The notes under the pieces: model-generated
Told to the model about the DNA's origin: nothing
The model's input: only the letters and a program-made list of their open reading frames with translations
Database searches by the model: none
Origin: AC-50 sp035640455
GTDB lineage: Bacteria; Actinomycetota; Thermoleophilia; Gaiellales; Gaiellaceae
Length of the DNA stretch: 44,034 bases
Direction of reading: 5' to 3'
NCBI GenBank assembly: GCA_035640455.1
Contig: DASQWB010000085.1
Span: 1-44,034 of the forward strand
Shown here: positions 24,087-31,993 of the stretch, piece after piece
Layout of the letters: every line of letters starts with the position of its first letter
Position numbering within the stretch: the first letter of the stretch is position 1
Made by a program: the position numbers and the translations under genes

Positions 24087-25091
24087 ATGAGGAGATCCCT
24101 TCGCATCGCCCTTCCGCTCGTGGTTCTCGCCGCGCTTGCGGCCGCGGGCTGCGGCGGCGGCGGCGGCTCGACGAAGGTCCCCGGCGACGCGGTGGCGGTC
24201 GTCGGCGACCAGACGATCACGAAGGCCGACTTCGACCTTGCGCTCAACCGCACGAAGCGCGGCTACAAGCAGCAGCACCGCGCCTGGCCGAAGGCGGGTA
24301 CGACGCAGTTCCAGCAGATCCGGCAGTCGGTGCTGAACTACCTCGTCCAGACGACGGAGCTCGAGCAGAAGGCCAAGGAGCTCGGCGTCAAGGTGAGCGA
24401 CAAGCAGATCAACGACCGGCTGGCGCAGATCCGGAAGCAGCTCGGCGGGGAGAAGAACCTCAAGGCCCAGGCGAAGGCGAACGGCCTGACCCTCGCGGAC
24501 GTGCGCAACGTCGTCATCCGCCCGCAGCTCCTCTCGGAGGGGATCTACAACAAGGTCACGGGCAGCGTGAAGGTGTCCGACAAGGACGTCGAGGACTACT
24601 ACAAGTCGCACATCAAGATCTACCGGCAGCCGGAGTCGCGCGACGTCCGGCACATCCTCGTCTCGAACCGCGCGCTCGCGAACAAGCTCTTCAACCGGAT
24701 CAAGGCCGGCGCGGACTTCGCGAAGCTCGCGAAGAAGTACTCGAAGGATCCCGGCTCGGCCGCGCAGGGCGGCAAGCTGACGATCGTGAAGGGCCAGACG
24801 GCCGGTCCCTTCGACCAGACCGCGTTCCTGCTCTCGAAGGGCCAGGTCTCCCGGCCGGTGAAGACGCAGTACGGCTGGCACATCATCGAGGCGATCTCCG
24901 ACGTGAAGCCGGCGAAGACGACGCCGCTCAAGGACGTCAAGGACGCGATCAAGAATCAGCTCGAGGGCGAGCGCAAGCGCAACGCGATGACCAAGTGGGT
25001 CAACGACACGAAGAAGGAGTACGCCAAGAAGATCCACTACCAGGTCGGCTACGCGCCCCCGACGACCTCGACGGCTTCGACGACCACGTAG
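24087..25091 (+). CDS. SurA/PrsA-like peptidyl-prolyl isomerase lipoprotein
   Basis: This 334-residue exported foldase has a lipoprotein signal (LPLVVLAALAAAGCGG, lipid Cys at residue 23). A SurA-type N-terminal helical chaperone domain follows (KVPGDAVAVVGDQTITKADF, VLNYLVQTTELEQKAKELGV). The parvulin rotamase domain is at about residues 180-275 (SRDVRHILVSNRALANKLF, FAKLAKKYSKDPGSAAQGG, QYGWHIIEAI). The tail is Thr/Ser-rich. It helps secreted proteins fold on the outer face of the membrane. A TATACT box (24031-24036) inside the end of mfd may give it its own promoter. Confidence 0.9.
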   Translation: MRRSLRIALPLVVLAALAAAGCGGGGGSTKVPGDAVAVVGDQTITKADFDLALNRTKRGYKQQHRAWPKAGTTQFQQIRQSVLNYLVQTTELEQKAKELGVKVSDKQINDRLAQIRKQLGGEKNLKAQAKANGLTLADVRNVVIRPQLLSEGIYNKVTGSVKVSDKDVEDYYKSHIKIYRQPESRDVRHILVSNRALANKLFNRIKAGADFAKLAKKYSKDPGSAAQGGKLTIVKGQTAGPFDQTAFLLSKGQVSRPVKTQYGWHIIEAISDVKPAKTTPLKDVKDAIKNQLEGERKRNAMTKWVNDTKKEYAKKIHYQVGYAPPTTSTASTTT

Positions 25092-25880
25092 GTGGTTTTG
25101 CCCGTGGCGCTCGCCGAGCTGCAGGAGCTCACGAAGCGCCTGCGCCGCGACTGCCCGTGGGATCGCGCGCAGACGGCGCGCACGATCGTCCCGCACACGG
25201 TCGAGGAGGCCTACGAGGTCGCCGACGCCGCCGGCTCCGGCGACGACGAGAAGCTGCTCGACGAGCTCGGCGACCTCCTCTTCCAGGTCTATTTCCTGGC
25301 GCTCCTGCTCGAGGAGCGGGGCGCCGGCGACATCGAGACGGTCGCGCGCCGCATCCACGAGAAGCTCGTCCGCCGCCATCCTCACGTCTTCGGGGAGGCG
25401 CAGGTCGACTCGGCGGGCGCGGTCAAATCGCGCTGGGAGGCCATCAAGCGCGAGGACGAGGGGCGCGAGGGCGTCTTCCACCATGTCCCGGAGACGCTTC
25501 CGGCACTCCTCCTCGCCCGGAAGGTGCAGAACCGGGCGCGCGCGGTCGGCTTCGAGTACGCGGACGTCGCCGGCGCGCTGGCCGACCTCGACGACGAGCT
25601 CGCGGAGCTCCGGGCCGAGCTCGGCGACGAGCCGCCGCCCGAGACCGAGGCCGATCCCCGTCACTTCGCCGAGGTCGGCGACGTCCTCTTCGCGGCGGTC
25701 AACGTCGCGCGGCGGCTGAACGTCGATCCCGAGCTCGCGCTCCGTGCCGCGACCGAGCGCTTCCGCGCGCGGGTCGAGGAGGCCGAGAGGCTCGCGGCCG
25801 AGCAGGGCGAGACGTGGACCGAGCTGCCGCTCGCCGAGCAGGATCGCTACTTCGACCGCGCGAAGGAGGCGGGCGTCTGA
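25092..25880 (+). CDS. mazG: Nucleoside triphosphate pyrophosphohydrolase MazG
   Basis: The 262-residue protein hydrolyses (d)NTPs to monophosphate and pyrophosphate, a housecleaning role. It has two MazG domains. The first has LRRDCPWDRAQTARTIVPHT and the metal-binding EEAYEVADAAG...DELGDLLFQVYF (ExxE...ExxD). The second, after RKVQNRARAVGFEYADVAGA, has EVGDVLFAAVNVARRL. GTG directly follows the stop of the foldase gene; a second GTG 12 bases later is possible. Its last codons overlap the enolase start. Confidence 0.9.
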   Translation: MVLPVALAELQELTKRLRRDCPWDRAQTARTIVPHTVEEAYEVADAAGSGDDEKLLDELGDLLFQVYFLALLLEERGAGDIETVARRIHEKLVRRHPHVFGEAQVDSAGAVKSRWEAIKREDEGREGVFHHVPETLPALLLARKVQNRARAVGFEYADVAGALADLDDELAELRAELGDEPPPETEADPRHFAEVGDVLFAAVNVARRLNVDPELALRAATERFRARVEEAERLAAEQGETWTELPLAEQDRYFDRAKEAGV

Positions 25881-27157
25881 GCCGGATCGCGGAGGTCCGC
25901 GCGCGCCAGATCCTCGACTCGCGCGGCAATCCCACGGTGGAGGTCGAGGTGGCGCTCGAGTCGGGCGCCACGGGCCGGGCGGCGGTTCCGTCCGGCGCCT
26001 CGACCGGCGTCCACGAGGCGCTCGAGCTGCGGGACGGCGGCGAGGAGTGGGGCGGCAAGGGCGTCGCGAAGGCGGTCGCGAACGTCTGCGGCGAGATCGC
26101 CTCCGCCGTGCGCGGGCTCGATGCACGCGACCAGGAGGCGCTCGACCGGCGGCTCGTCGAGCTCGACGGGACGCCGCACAAGGGACGGCTGGGGGCGAAC
26201 GCGATCCTCGGTGTCTCGCTCGCGTCGGCGAAGGCCGCCGCGGCCGAGGCGGGGGTCTCGCTCTTCCGCCACCTCGGTGGCGACGACGCGCGGACGCTGC
26301 CGGTGCCGCTGCTGAACGTGGTGAACGGCGGCGCTCACGCGCAGAACTCGATCGACCTGCAGGAGTTCATGCTCGTCCCGGCGGGGGCGGGCTCCTTCAC
26401 CGAGGCGCTGCGGATCGGCTCCGAGACCTTCCAGGCTCTGCGCGGCGTGTTCCACGAGCGCGGCCTCTCGACCGGGGTCGGCGACGAGGGCGGCTTCGCG
26501 CCCGACCTCACCTCGAGCGAGGAGGCGATCGAGGCCATCATCGAGGGGGCGGAGCGGGCCGGGCACCGCGAGCGCGTCGCGATCGCCCTGGATCCGGCCT
26601 CGACCGAGTTCTTCGACGGCGGCGTGTACCGATTCGAGGGTCGCGAGGCCGACGGCGCCGGGATGGCCGACTTCTACGCCACGCTCGCCGAGCAATTCCC
26701 GCTCGTCTCGATCGAGGACGGCGTCGCGGAGGACGACTGGGAGGCGTGGCGCGGCCTCACGGGCCGGCTCGGCGACCGGCTCCAGCTCGTCGGGGACGAC
26801 GTCTTCGTGACGAATCCGGATCGACTTCGGCGCGGAATCGAGGAGGGGGTCGCGAACGCGATCCTCGTCAAGGTGAACCAGATCGGGACGCTGACCGAGA
26901 CGCTCGAGACGATCCGGCTCGCGCAGGCGAACGGCTACGGCGTCGTGATCTCGCACCGCTCCGGCGAGACGGAGGACACGACGATCGCCGATCTGGCCGT
27001 GGCGACGAACGCCGGCCAGATCAAGGCGGGCGCGCCCTCGCGCACCGACCGCATCGCGAAGTACAACCAGCTCCTGCGCATCGAGGAGGAGCTGGGAGAC
27101 GACGCCCGCTTCCGAGGCTGGGCCGCATTTCCGCGTCGCGTCGCCGCGATTTCCTAA
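25877..27157 (+). CDS. eno: Enolase (CTG start)
   Basis: The 426-residue glycolytic enzyme converts 2-phosphoglycerate to phosphoenolpyruvate. Blocks seen: ARQILDSRGNPTVEVEV, SGASTGVHEALELRDGG, NVVNGGAHAQNSIDLQEFM, GDEGGFAPDL, metal-binding SIEDGVAEDDW, catalytic lysine in LVKVNQIGTLTET and SHRSGETEDTTIADLAVATN. No ATG, GTG or TTG is available before the conserved start. CTG (25877) has AAGGAGG 7 bases upstream and forms a CTGA overlap with the mazG stop, exactly like the GTGA/ATGA couplings elsewhere. The TAA stop is the first triplet of the structured repeat array. Confidence 0.93.
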   Translation: MSRIAEVRARQILDSRGNPTVEVEVALESGATGRAAVPSGASTGVHEALELRDGGEEWGGKGVAKAVANVCGEIASAVRGLDARDQEALDRRLVELDGTPHKGRLGANAILGVSLASAKAAAAEAGVSLFRHLGGDDARTLPVPLLNVVNGGAHAQNSIDLQEFMLVPAGAGSFTEALRIGSETFQALRGVFHERGLSTGVGDEGGFAPDLTSSEEAIEAIIEGAERAGHRERVAIALDPASTEFFDGGVYRFEGREADGAGMADFYATLAEQFPLVSIEDGVAEDDWEAWRGLTGRLGDRLQLVGDDVFVTNPDRLRRGIEEGVANAILVKVNQIGTLTETLETIRLAQANGYGVVISHRSGETEDTTIADLAVATNAGQIKAGAPSRTDRIAKYNQLLRIEEELGDDARFRGWAAFPRRVAAIS

Positions 27158-27421
27158 GCCGCCGCTTGCGGCGGCGTTTTCAGGCTGCGCGGGTTTCCCG
27201 CGCAGCCGTCTGAACCGACCGGTCGATCCGTCGGCAGTCGAGAGGTCGCTTCTAAGCCGCCGCTTGCGGCGGCGTTTTCAGGCTGCGCGGGTTTCCCGCG
27301 CAGCCGTCTGAACCGACCGGTCGATCCGTCGACAGTCGAGAGGTCGCTTCTAAGCCGCCGCTTGCGGCGGCGTTTTCAGGCTGCGCGGGTTTCCCGCGCA
27401 GCCGTCTGAACCGACCGGTCG
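27155..27421 (+). repeat. Structured intergenic repeat, copy B: three tandem units (98-bp period)
   Basis: Units begin at 27155, 27253 and 27351. The first two differ at one base (27234 G, 27332 A); the third loses similarity after GACCGGTCGA. Each reads TAA, hairpin 2 (GCCGCCG-CTTG-CGGCGGC), TTTTCAGG, hairpin 1 (GGCTGCGCGGG-TTT-CCCGCGCAGCC), GTCTGAA, GACCGGTC. The first TAA is the enolase stop. Hairpin 2 followed by GTTTT looks like an intrinsic terminator, here in triplicate. Both stems differ from other copies by paired changes, so structure is conserved rather than sequence. Confidence 0.9.
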
Positions 27422-27476
27422 ACCCGTGCGCGGTCGACCCGCTACCTCCTGGGTCGGCGCTACCTTTTCGATAGAG

Positions 27477-28892
27477 ATGGCCGCCCCCGCGCGCCGAACG
27501 AAGATCATCGCGACGCTCGGTCCCGCGTCGTCGACGCGCGAGCGGATCGCCACCCTCGTCCAGGCCGGGATGGACTGCGCCCGGCTCAACTTCTCGCACA
27601 GCACGCACGAGCAGCACGCGGAGGCGGTCCGGATCGTCCGCGGGGTGCAGGAGGAGGTCGGGCGGCCGGTCGCGATCATGGCCGACCTCCAGGGCCCGAA
27701 GCTCCGACTCGGCGACCTGCCGGAGCCGGTCGTGCTCGAGCGGGGCACGCACGTCGACGTCGTCGCGGGGGACGCCTCGCGGCGCGACGGCGAGCTCCCG
27801 GTCAGCCCGGCCGTGATCGCCGAGGTGCTCCAGCCGGGGCACGAGATCCTGATCGACGACGGCCTCGTCCGGCTCCAGGTGGAGTCCGTGAAGGCCGGGC
27901 GCGCGCACTGCGCCGTCCTCGAGGGCGGCCGCGTCTCGAGCCACAAGGGCGTGAACCTGCCCGGGGTGCCGGTGCCGATCCCGTCGCTGACGCGCAAGGA
28001 CCTCGACGACCTCCAGTTCGCGCTCGAGCAGGAGGTCGACTTCGTCGCGCTCTCCTTCGTCCGGTCGGCCGCGGATGTCCGCGATCTGCGCGGGCTCATC
28101 GACCAGGCTGGCTCGCACGCCGGCGTCGTGGCGAAGGTGGAGAAGGCGGAGGCGGTCGAGGCGCTCGACGCGATCGTGGCCGAGGCCGACGTGCTGATGG
28201 TCGCGCGCGGCGACCTCGGCGTCGAGATCGGCCCCGCGTCCGTCCCGCTGCTCCAGAAGCGGATCATCGTCCGCGCGCTCGACAACGGGAAGCCGGTGAT
28301 CACGGCCACCCAGATGCTGGAGTCGATGGTGCACCAGGCCGAGCCGACGCGGGCCGAGGCGAGCGACGTCGCCAACGCGGTGCTCGACGGGACCTCGGCG
28401 GTCATGCTCTCGCAGGAAACGGCGATCGGCGAGTACCCGGTGGCGGCGGTCGCCTACATGGACCGGATCGCGCGCGCCGTCGAGCCGAGCCTCGACTACC
28501 GGCACCAGCTCCCCGAGGCGAGCGAGGCGCCGTCGATCGGCCGCGCGATGTCGAATGCCGCCTGCGACCTCGCCGAGACGCTCGGCGCGACGGCCATCCT
28601 CGTCCCGACCTTCAGCGGCAAGACGGCGTCGGCGGTCGCGCGGCTGCGCCCGCGTCGCCCCGTCGTCGGCCTGACGCACCACCGCTACGCGCTCCAGCAG
28701 ATGGCGCTCGAGTGGGGCGTGGTGCCGCTCGAGATCCCGGAGTGCGTGAACGTCGAGGATCTCTGGTCGCGCTCGCTGGACGCCGTGCGGGCGAGCGGTC
28801 TCGTGTCGCCGGGCGACCGCGTCGTGATCACCGCCGGGACGCTGGTGAACGTCCCGGGGACGACGAACGTGATCAAGGTGGAAGTGGCGTGA
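27477..28892 (+). CDS. pyk: Pyruvate kinase
   Basis: The 471-residue enzyme makes pyruvate and ATP from phosphoenolpyruvate. It starts RRTKIIATLGPASS. Landmarks are GMDCARLNFSHSTHEQHAEA, the substrate-loop IMADLQGPKLRLGD, the lysine-containing VAKVEKAEAV, LMVARGDLGVEIG and KPVITATQMLESM, followed by the C-terminal alpha/beta domain (TAILVPTFSGKTASAVARL). The ATG at 27477 is preferred; the upstream frame would run into the repeat array. Enolase and pyruvate kinase are adjacent steps but are separated by three terminator-like repeats. Its TGA overlaps the next gene's GTG. Confidence 0.94.
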   Translation: MAAPARRTKIIATLGPASSTRERIATLVQAGMDCARLNFSHSTHEQHAEAVRIVRGVQEEVGRPVAIMADLQGPKLRLGDLPEPVVLERGTHVDVVAGDASRRDGELPVSPAVIAEVLQPGHEILIDDGLVRLQVESVKAGRAHCAVLEGGRVSSHKGVNLPGVPVPIPSLTRKDLDDLQFALEQEVDFVALSFVRSAADVRDLRGLIDQAGSHAGVVAKVEKAEAVEALDAIVAEADVLMVARGDLGVEIGPASVPLLQKRIIVRALDNGKPVITATQMLESMVHQAEPTRAEASDVANAVLDGTSAVMLSQETAIGEYPVAAVAYMDRIARAVEPSLDYRHQLPEASEAPSIGRAMSNAACDLAETLGATAILVPTFSGKTASAVARLRPRRPVVGLTHHRYALQQMALEWGVVPLEIPECVNVEDLWSRSLDAVRASGLVSPGDRVVITAGTLVNVPGTTNVIKVEVA

Positions 28893-29810
28893 CGCGCGAG
28901 GAGGCCGAGCGCCTCCTCGGTCTTGCGCGCGAGGCGAGCTTCCTGGGGCCGGAGGCGGCGAGCTGGGTGGAGCGCTTGGCGCCCGAGCGCGAGCAGCTGG
29001 TCGAAGCCGCCCGCTTCCTCGTCGAGAACGGCGAGGAGGAGGCTGCGGCCGAGCTAGCGGGCAGGCGTGTGGCGCCTCTGGCTCGTCTCGGGCGACGTCG
29101 CGGGCGGGCGGCAGCTGATCGCTGCCACGCTGCAGGATGGAGCGGCGATGCCCTCTCGCGCGTGGGCGCTCGCGCTCTACGGCGACGGGCTCCTCGCGTT
29201 CCGGCAGGGCGCGCAGGCCGAGTCGCGGGCCCGGAACGAGGCGGCGCTGGAGACCGCGCGCGCGGTGGGCGACCGCGAGGCGGAGGCGCTCGCGCTCGTC
29301 GGGCTCAGCCGCGTCGCCTTCCGGGACGGCGACTACGACCGCGTGCGCTCGCTCGCGCTCGAGGCGCGCGAGCTGACGCGCGACCTCGACCCGAACGCCG
29401 ACGTCGCGCCGCTGCACATGCTCGCCGCCGGGACGCGCCTCGCGGGCGACCACGACGGCGCCGCCGCGCTCTACGACGAGAGCCTGGAGCTCAACCGGCG
29501 CCTCGGCGACAGTCGCATGGTCGGCGTCGAGCTGCACAACCTGGGCCACGTCGAGCTCCACCGCGGTAACGTCGAGGCCGCCGAGCGCTGCTTCGCCGAG
29601 TGCGCCGACGTTCGCAACGAGGACGACCCGTACGAGGCGGCGATGACGCGCCTCAACCGGGCCGCTCTCGCGTTCGCCCGCGGCGACCGGCACCTGGCCG
29701 CCGACCTGCTCGGGCGGACGACGGAGACGCTCGAGGCGGCCGGGATCGTGCTCGACCCCGACGACGCCTTCGAGGTCGACTGGCTGCGCGCGCGTCTCGG
29801 CGGCTCCTAG
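28889..29810 (+). CDS. TPR-repeat protein, apparently frameshifted
   Basis: The gene starts at the GTG that overlaps the pyruvate kinase stop: TREEAERLLGLAREASFLGP ... EEEAAAELAGR. The sense then moves to another frame at about 29067: VWRLWLVSGDVAGGRQL and on to the TAG at 29810. 'AELAGR-VWRLW' reads as one helix, so one surplus base in GGGCAGGCGTGTGG is likely, from mutation or sequencing. The C-terminal 240 residues consist of tetratricopeptide-like helices (YGDGLLAFRQGAQAESRARN, ELHNLGHVELHRGNVEAAER) similar to those of LuxR/AfsR-type regulators. No DNA-binding domain is present. It is probably a protein-interaction scaffold. Confidence 0.75.
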
Positions 29811-29843
29811 AGGACCGGTGCCCTGGCCGCCGAACGTGCGGCC

Positions 29844-30182
29844 ATGTCGCGTGCAGCAAGGTCCAGGCGATGGCGGCTGGTGCTCGTCGCGGCCGTGGCA
29901 TTCGTCGGCTTCCTGTACTACCGACCGGCGCGGGCCTACCTCGACACACGGCACGCGCTCGCCCAACGGCGCGCCGAGGTGCGGGGCCTCGAGGCGCAGA
30001 AGCGCCTGCTCGAGCGGCGCCTGGCGAGCTCGACCAGCCCGGCCGCGCTCGAGCTCGAGGCGCGGAAGCTCGGGCTCGTCAAGCCGGGCGAGCGCCTCTT
30101 CATCGTCCAAGGGATCGCCGCCTGGAAGCGAAAACATGCGACCGCGGAAAAGGCCGGTGCATTTTCCGCGGGTGGACGCTAG
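29844..30182 (+). CDS. Septum formation initiator, FtsB/DivIC family
   Basis: The 112-residue protein has a basic N-terminus, one membrane helix (residues 11-26, LVLVAAVAFVGFLYYR), a coiled-coil (HALAQRRAEVRGLEAQKRLL) and the family's LELEARKLGLVKPGERLFIV. FtsB/DivIC joins FtsL and FtsQ/DivIB in the divisome. Its place between enolase/pyruvate kinase and DUF501 is the standard actinobacterial order, which supports the call. Confidence 0.88.
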   Translation: MSRAARSRRWRLVLVAAVAFVGFLYYRPARAYLDTRHALAQRRAEVRGLEAQKRLLERRLASSTSPAALELEARKLGLVKPGERLFIVQGIAAWKRKHATAEKAGAFSAGGR

Positions 30183-30214
30183 TCGCCTCGCTTCGCTCGC
30201 GAGAATGAAGAGGT

Positions 30215-30676
30215 ATGGATGACCTCGAGCTCGTCGAGCGGCAGCTCGGCCGCCGCCCGCGAGCCTTCCGCCGCGTCGCCGTCCGCTGCCCCTACGGCCG
30301 GCCGGCCGTCACCGAGCAGTGGCCCTACGACGAGTCGGGCGAGCCCTTTCCGACGACGTACTGGCTGACGTGTCCCTACCTCGTCGCGGCGCTCGCCCGC
30401 ATCGAGGCGGCAGGCGGCGTCGAGCGCTGGACGCGCGCCGCGGCCGAGGACGCAGAGCTCGCCGAGAGCCTGCCCGAGGCGCACGAGGAACAGCGCCGCA
30501 TCCGGCCCGAGCTCGACCTCGGGATCGGAGGCGCGCGCGCGGGCACACAGGGGCTGAAGTGCCTGCATGCCCACGCCGCGTTCGCGCTCGCCCGGCCCGG
30601 CTACCAGCTCGGCGAGCGGATCCTCGCCGAGGTCGAGCCGCTGTGGCCGCCGGACGGCTGCTGCACGCCGGCGTAG
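30215..30676 (+). CDS. DUF501 family protein
   Basis: This 153-residue protein matches DUF501: VERQLGRRPRAFRRVAVRCP, TTYWLTCPYLVAALARIEAA, and the conserved GTQGLKCLHAHAAFALA with three possible metal ligands (Cys, His, His). The cysteines at CPYG, TCPY and KCLHAH suggest a metal or redox site. Function is unknown, but the gene follows ftsB/divIC throughout actinobacteria. Confidence 0.88.
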   Translation: MDDLELVERQLGRRPRAFRRVAVRCPYGRPAVTEQWPYDESGEPFPTTYWLTCPYLVAALARIEAAGGVERWTRAAAEDAELAESLPEAHEEQRRIRPELDLGIGGARAGTQGLKCLHAHAAFALARPGYQLGERILAEVEPLWPPDGCCTPA

Positions 30677-30677
30677 C

Positions 30678-30683
30678 TAGCAT
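30678..30683 (+). promoter_or_regulatory. -10 box TAGCAT before the 30690 gene
   Basis: TAGCAT-N6-GTG, the same arrangement as before the LLM oxidoreductase. No Shine-Dalgarno is present, and leaderless translation is inferred. Confidence 0.45.
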
Positions 30684-30689
30684 CGCGGC

Positions 30690-31001
30690 GTGGTCGCGGT
30701 CGAGACCGCACGGGCGGAGTGGGAGGAAGCCCATCGCAGGCTCGAGGGACACGCGGACGAGCCGCAGCTCTACGCGCGCCTGCTGGAGCAGGTCGAGGCG
30801 GTGACCGAGGAGCTCGCACGGCGGATCGGGCAGACGTTCACGCTCGCCGAGCTGGCGGAGGTCTACGCAGGCGCCGAGCACTGGACGCGGGAAGCCGTCG
30901 CGGAGCGGGCGCCGGCGCCGGGGTGGCCGCGCACGCTGGCGGTGGTGGAGGGCGAGGCCTTCCACCGCTACCAGCTCGGCGCGGTCGACTACGTACCGTG
31001 A
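30690..31001 (+). CDS. Conserved hypothetical protein downstream of DUF501
   Basis: The 103-residue soluble product starts VAVETARAEWEEAHRRLEGH and is mostly helical (YARLLEQVEAVTEELARRIG, FTLAELAEVYAGAEHWTREA). It ends EGEAFHRYQLGAVDYVP. I recognise no named domain. It shares an overlapping GTGA junction with the next small membrane protein, so the two are probably co-translated. Start chosen at GTG because of the TAGCAT-N6 arrangement. Confidence 0.7.
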   Translation: MVAVETARAEWEEAHRRLEGHADEPQLYARLLEQVEAVTEELARRIGQTFTLAELAEVYAGAEHWTREAVAERAPAPGWPRTLAVVEGEAFHRYQLGAVDYVP

Positions 31002-31207
31002 GCGTCTTCGAGCCGTCCCACGCCCGCAGGCGGGAAGCCAGGCGGCGAGGCCGCCGGCGCGTCGTCCTGTCCGTACTCGGGCTCGTCGCCGCCGCTGTGC
31101 TCTTCGGGATCGGCGTCGCGGTCGGCGAGGCGCTCCACGACAACCCGAAGCCCGGCGGCACTCGGACCCAGATCGACACGATCGTCCTCTCGGGGGTGTC
31201 GAAATAG
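30998..31207 (+). CDS. Small single-pass membrane protein
   Basis: The 69-residue product has a strongly basic N-terminus (ARRREARRRGRRR), one membrane helix (VVLSVLGLVAAAVLFGIGVA) and a short outer tail. Its GTG overlaps the stop of the preceding gene (GTGA). No family is recognised. Its size, the overlap and the clear helix make it a real gene. The topology would be N-in, C-out. Confidence 0.65.
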   Translation: MSVFEPSHARRREARRRGRRRVVLSVLGLVAAAVLFGIGVAVGEALHDNPKPGGTRTQIDTIVLSGVSK

Positions 31208-31235
31208 GAAGCTTTGGGAAGGTTCGTCTGGCGGC

Positions 31236-31835
31236 ATGACCCCGCCTCGTGACCCGATCGGACGCCGCGCACCGGCCAACGAGCCGGACTGGTTGACGCT
31301 CGGTCAGGCCGCAAAGTATCTCGGTGTCGCGCAGAGCACGATCCGGAAGTGGTCCGACACCGGCCGCGTTCCGGCCTTCTACACGCCGGGCCGCCACCGC
31401 CGGTACCGCCGAGCCGATCTCGACGCGTTCCTCGACCGCTCCGGTCCCGGAGGCCGGGAGCGGACCGGCCCGGTCGTCCTCGTCGTCGACGACGACGCGG
31501 GCGTGCGCGGGCTCGTGCGTGCGAACCTCGAGGCGGAGGGCTACGCCGTGCGGGAGGCGGCGAGCGCGCGCGAGGGCCTGGCCGCGCTCGAGGAGGAGGA
31601 GGCGCCCGACCTCGTCCTGCTCGACGTGATGATGCCCGAGGTCGACGGCTGGGAGATGCTGCGCCAGGTGCAGGAGCGCTTCGGCGCCGGCGCGATCCCC
31701 GTGATCGTGTTCAGCGGGAAGGTGGAGGAGCGGTCGGTCGTGGACGCGGCGAGCCGCGGCGCGAGCGGCTTCCTCGGGAAGCCGTTCGACCTCCGGCAGC
31801 TGATCGACCAGGCGAAGCAGATCGCGCCCGTTTGA
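31236..31835 (+). CDS. MerR/excisionase-type HTH fused to a response-regulator receiver domain
   Basis: The 199-residue protein joins an N-terminal helix-turn-helix of the excisionase/BldC type (about 18-70: LTLGQAAKYLGVAQSTIRKW, SDTGRVPAFYTPGRHRRYRR) to a C-terminal receiver (about 80-197). The receiver has the acidic pocket VVDDD, the phospho-acceptor in LLDVMMPEVDGW and the lysine in GFLGKPFD. The usual order is receiver first. It likely binds DNA under control of a kinase not in the operon. No partner kinase is adjacent; the GAF-SpoIIE phosphatase lies nearby. Confidence 0.85.
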   Translation: MTPPRDPIGRRAPANEPDWLTLGQAAKYLGVAQSTIRKWSDTGRVPAFYTPGRHRRYRRADLDAFLDRSGPGGRERTGPVVLVVDDDAGVRGLVRANLEAEGYAVREAASAREGLAALEEEEAPDLVLLDVMMPEVDGWEMLRQVQERFGAGAIPVIVFSGKVEERSVVDAASRGASGFLGKPFDLRQLIDQAKQIAPV

Positions 31836-31854
31836 CGGAGCCGATGGATCAGAG

Positions 31855-31993
31855 CGCGTCGACCGGTCGTTTCAGACGGACGCACGCAGAAGCAGGCGGG
31901 GCCGCGGGCAAAGCCCGCGTCCCCTCGAAGCGGCAGCGCAAGCGCAGCCGCGGCCCGCGCGTCCTGACGGTCGGCGCCGAAACGGCGCCTTAG
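31855..31993 (-). repeat. Structured intergenic repeat, copy C (enlarged)
   Basis: On the plus strand it reads GCGTCGACCGGTCG, TTTCAGACGG, an enlarged hairpin-1 region with inner stems (CGCGGGC-AAA-GCCCGCG among them), CCTGACGG, and hairpin 2 GGCGCCG-AAA-CGGCGCC (31973-31989). It ends CTTAG at 31993. The next base begins the PAP2 reading frame. At about 140 bases it is the longest single copy, through insertion inside hairpin 1. Confidence 0.85.

Noticed and set aside
20774..24253. Very long open frame on the minus strand opposite mfd
   Set aside because: It is a product of high third-position GC in mfd; the translation is Arg/Glu/Leu/Ala-rich without recognisable domains, while the plus strand encodes complete Mfd.
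27155..27421. Tandem 98-bp repeats as a possible CRISPR array
   Set aside because: The repeated part covers nearly the whole period with no variable spacers, contains two hairpins, and the same element occurs singly elsewhere.
27252..30137. Long minus-strand open frame opposite pyk and the TPR gene
   Set aside because: Low-complexity Arg/Asp/Val/Ala/Glu composition, no motif, crosses the repeat array and lies antisense to clear genes.
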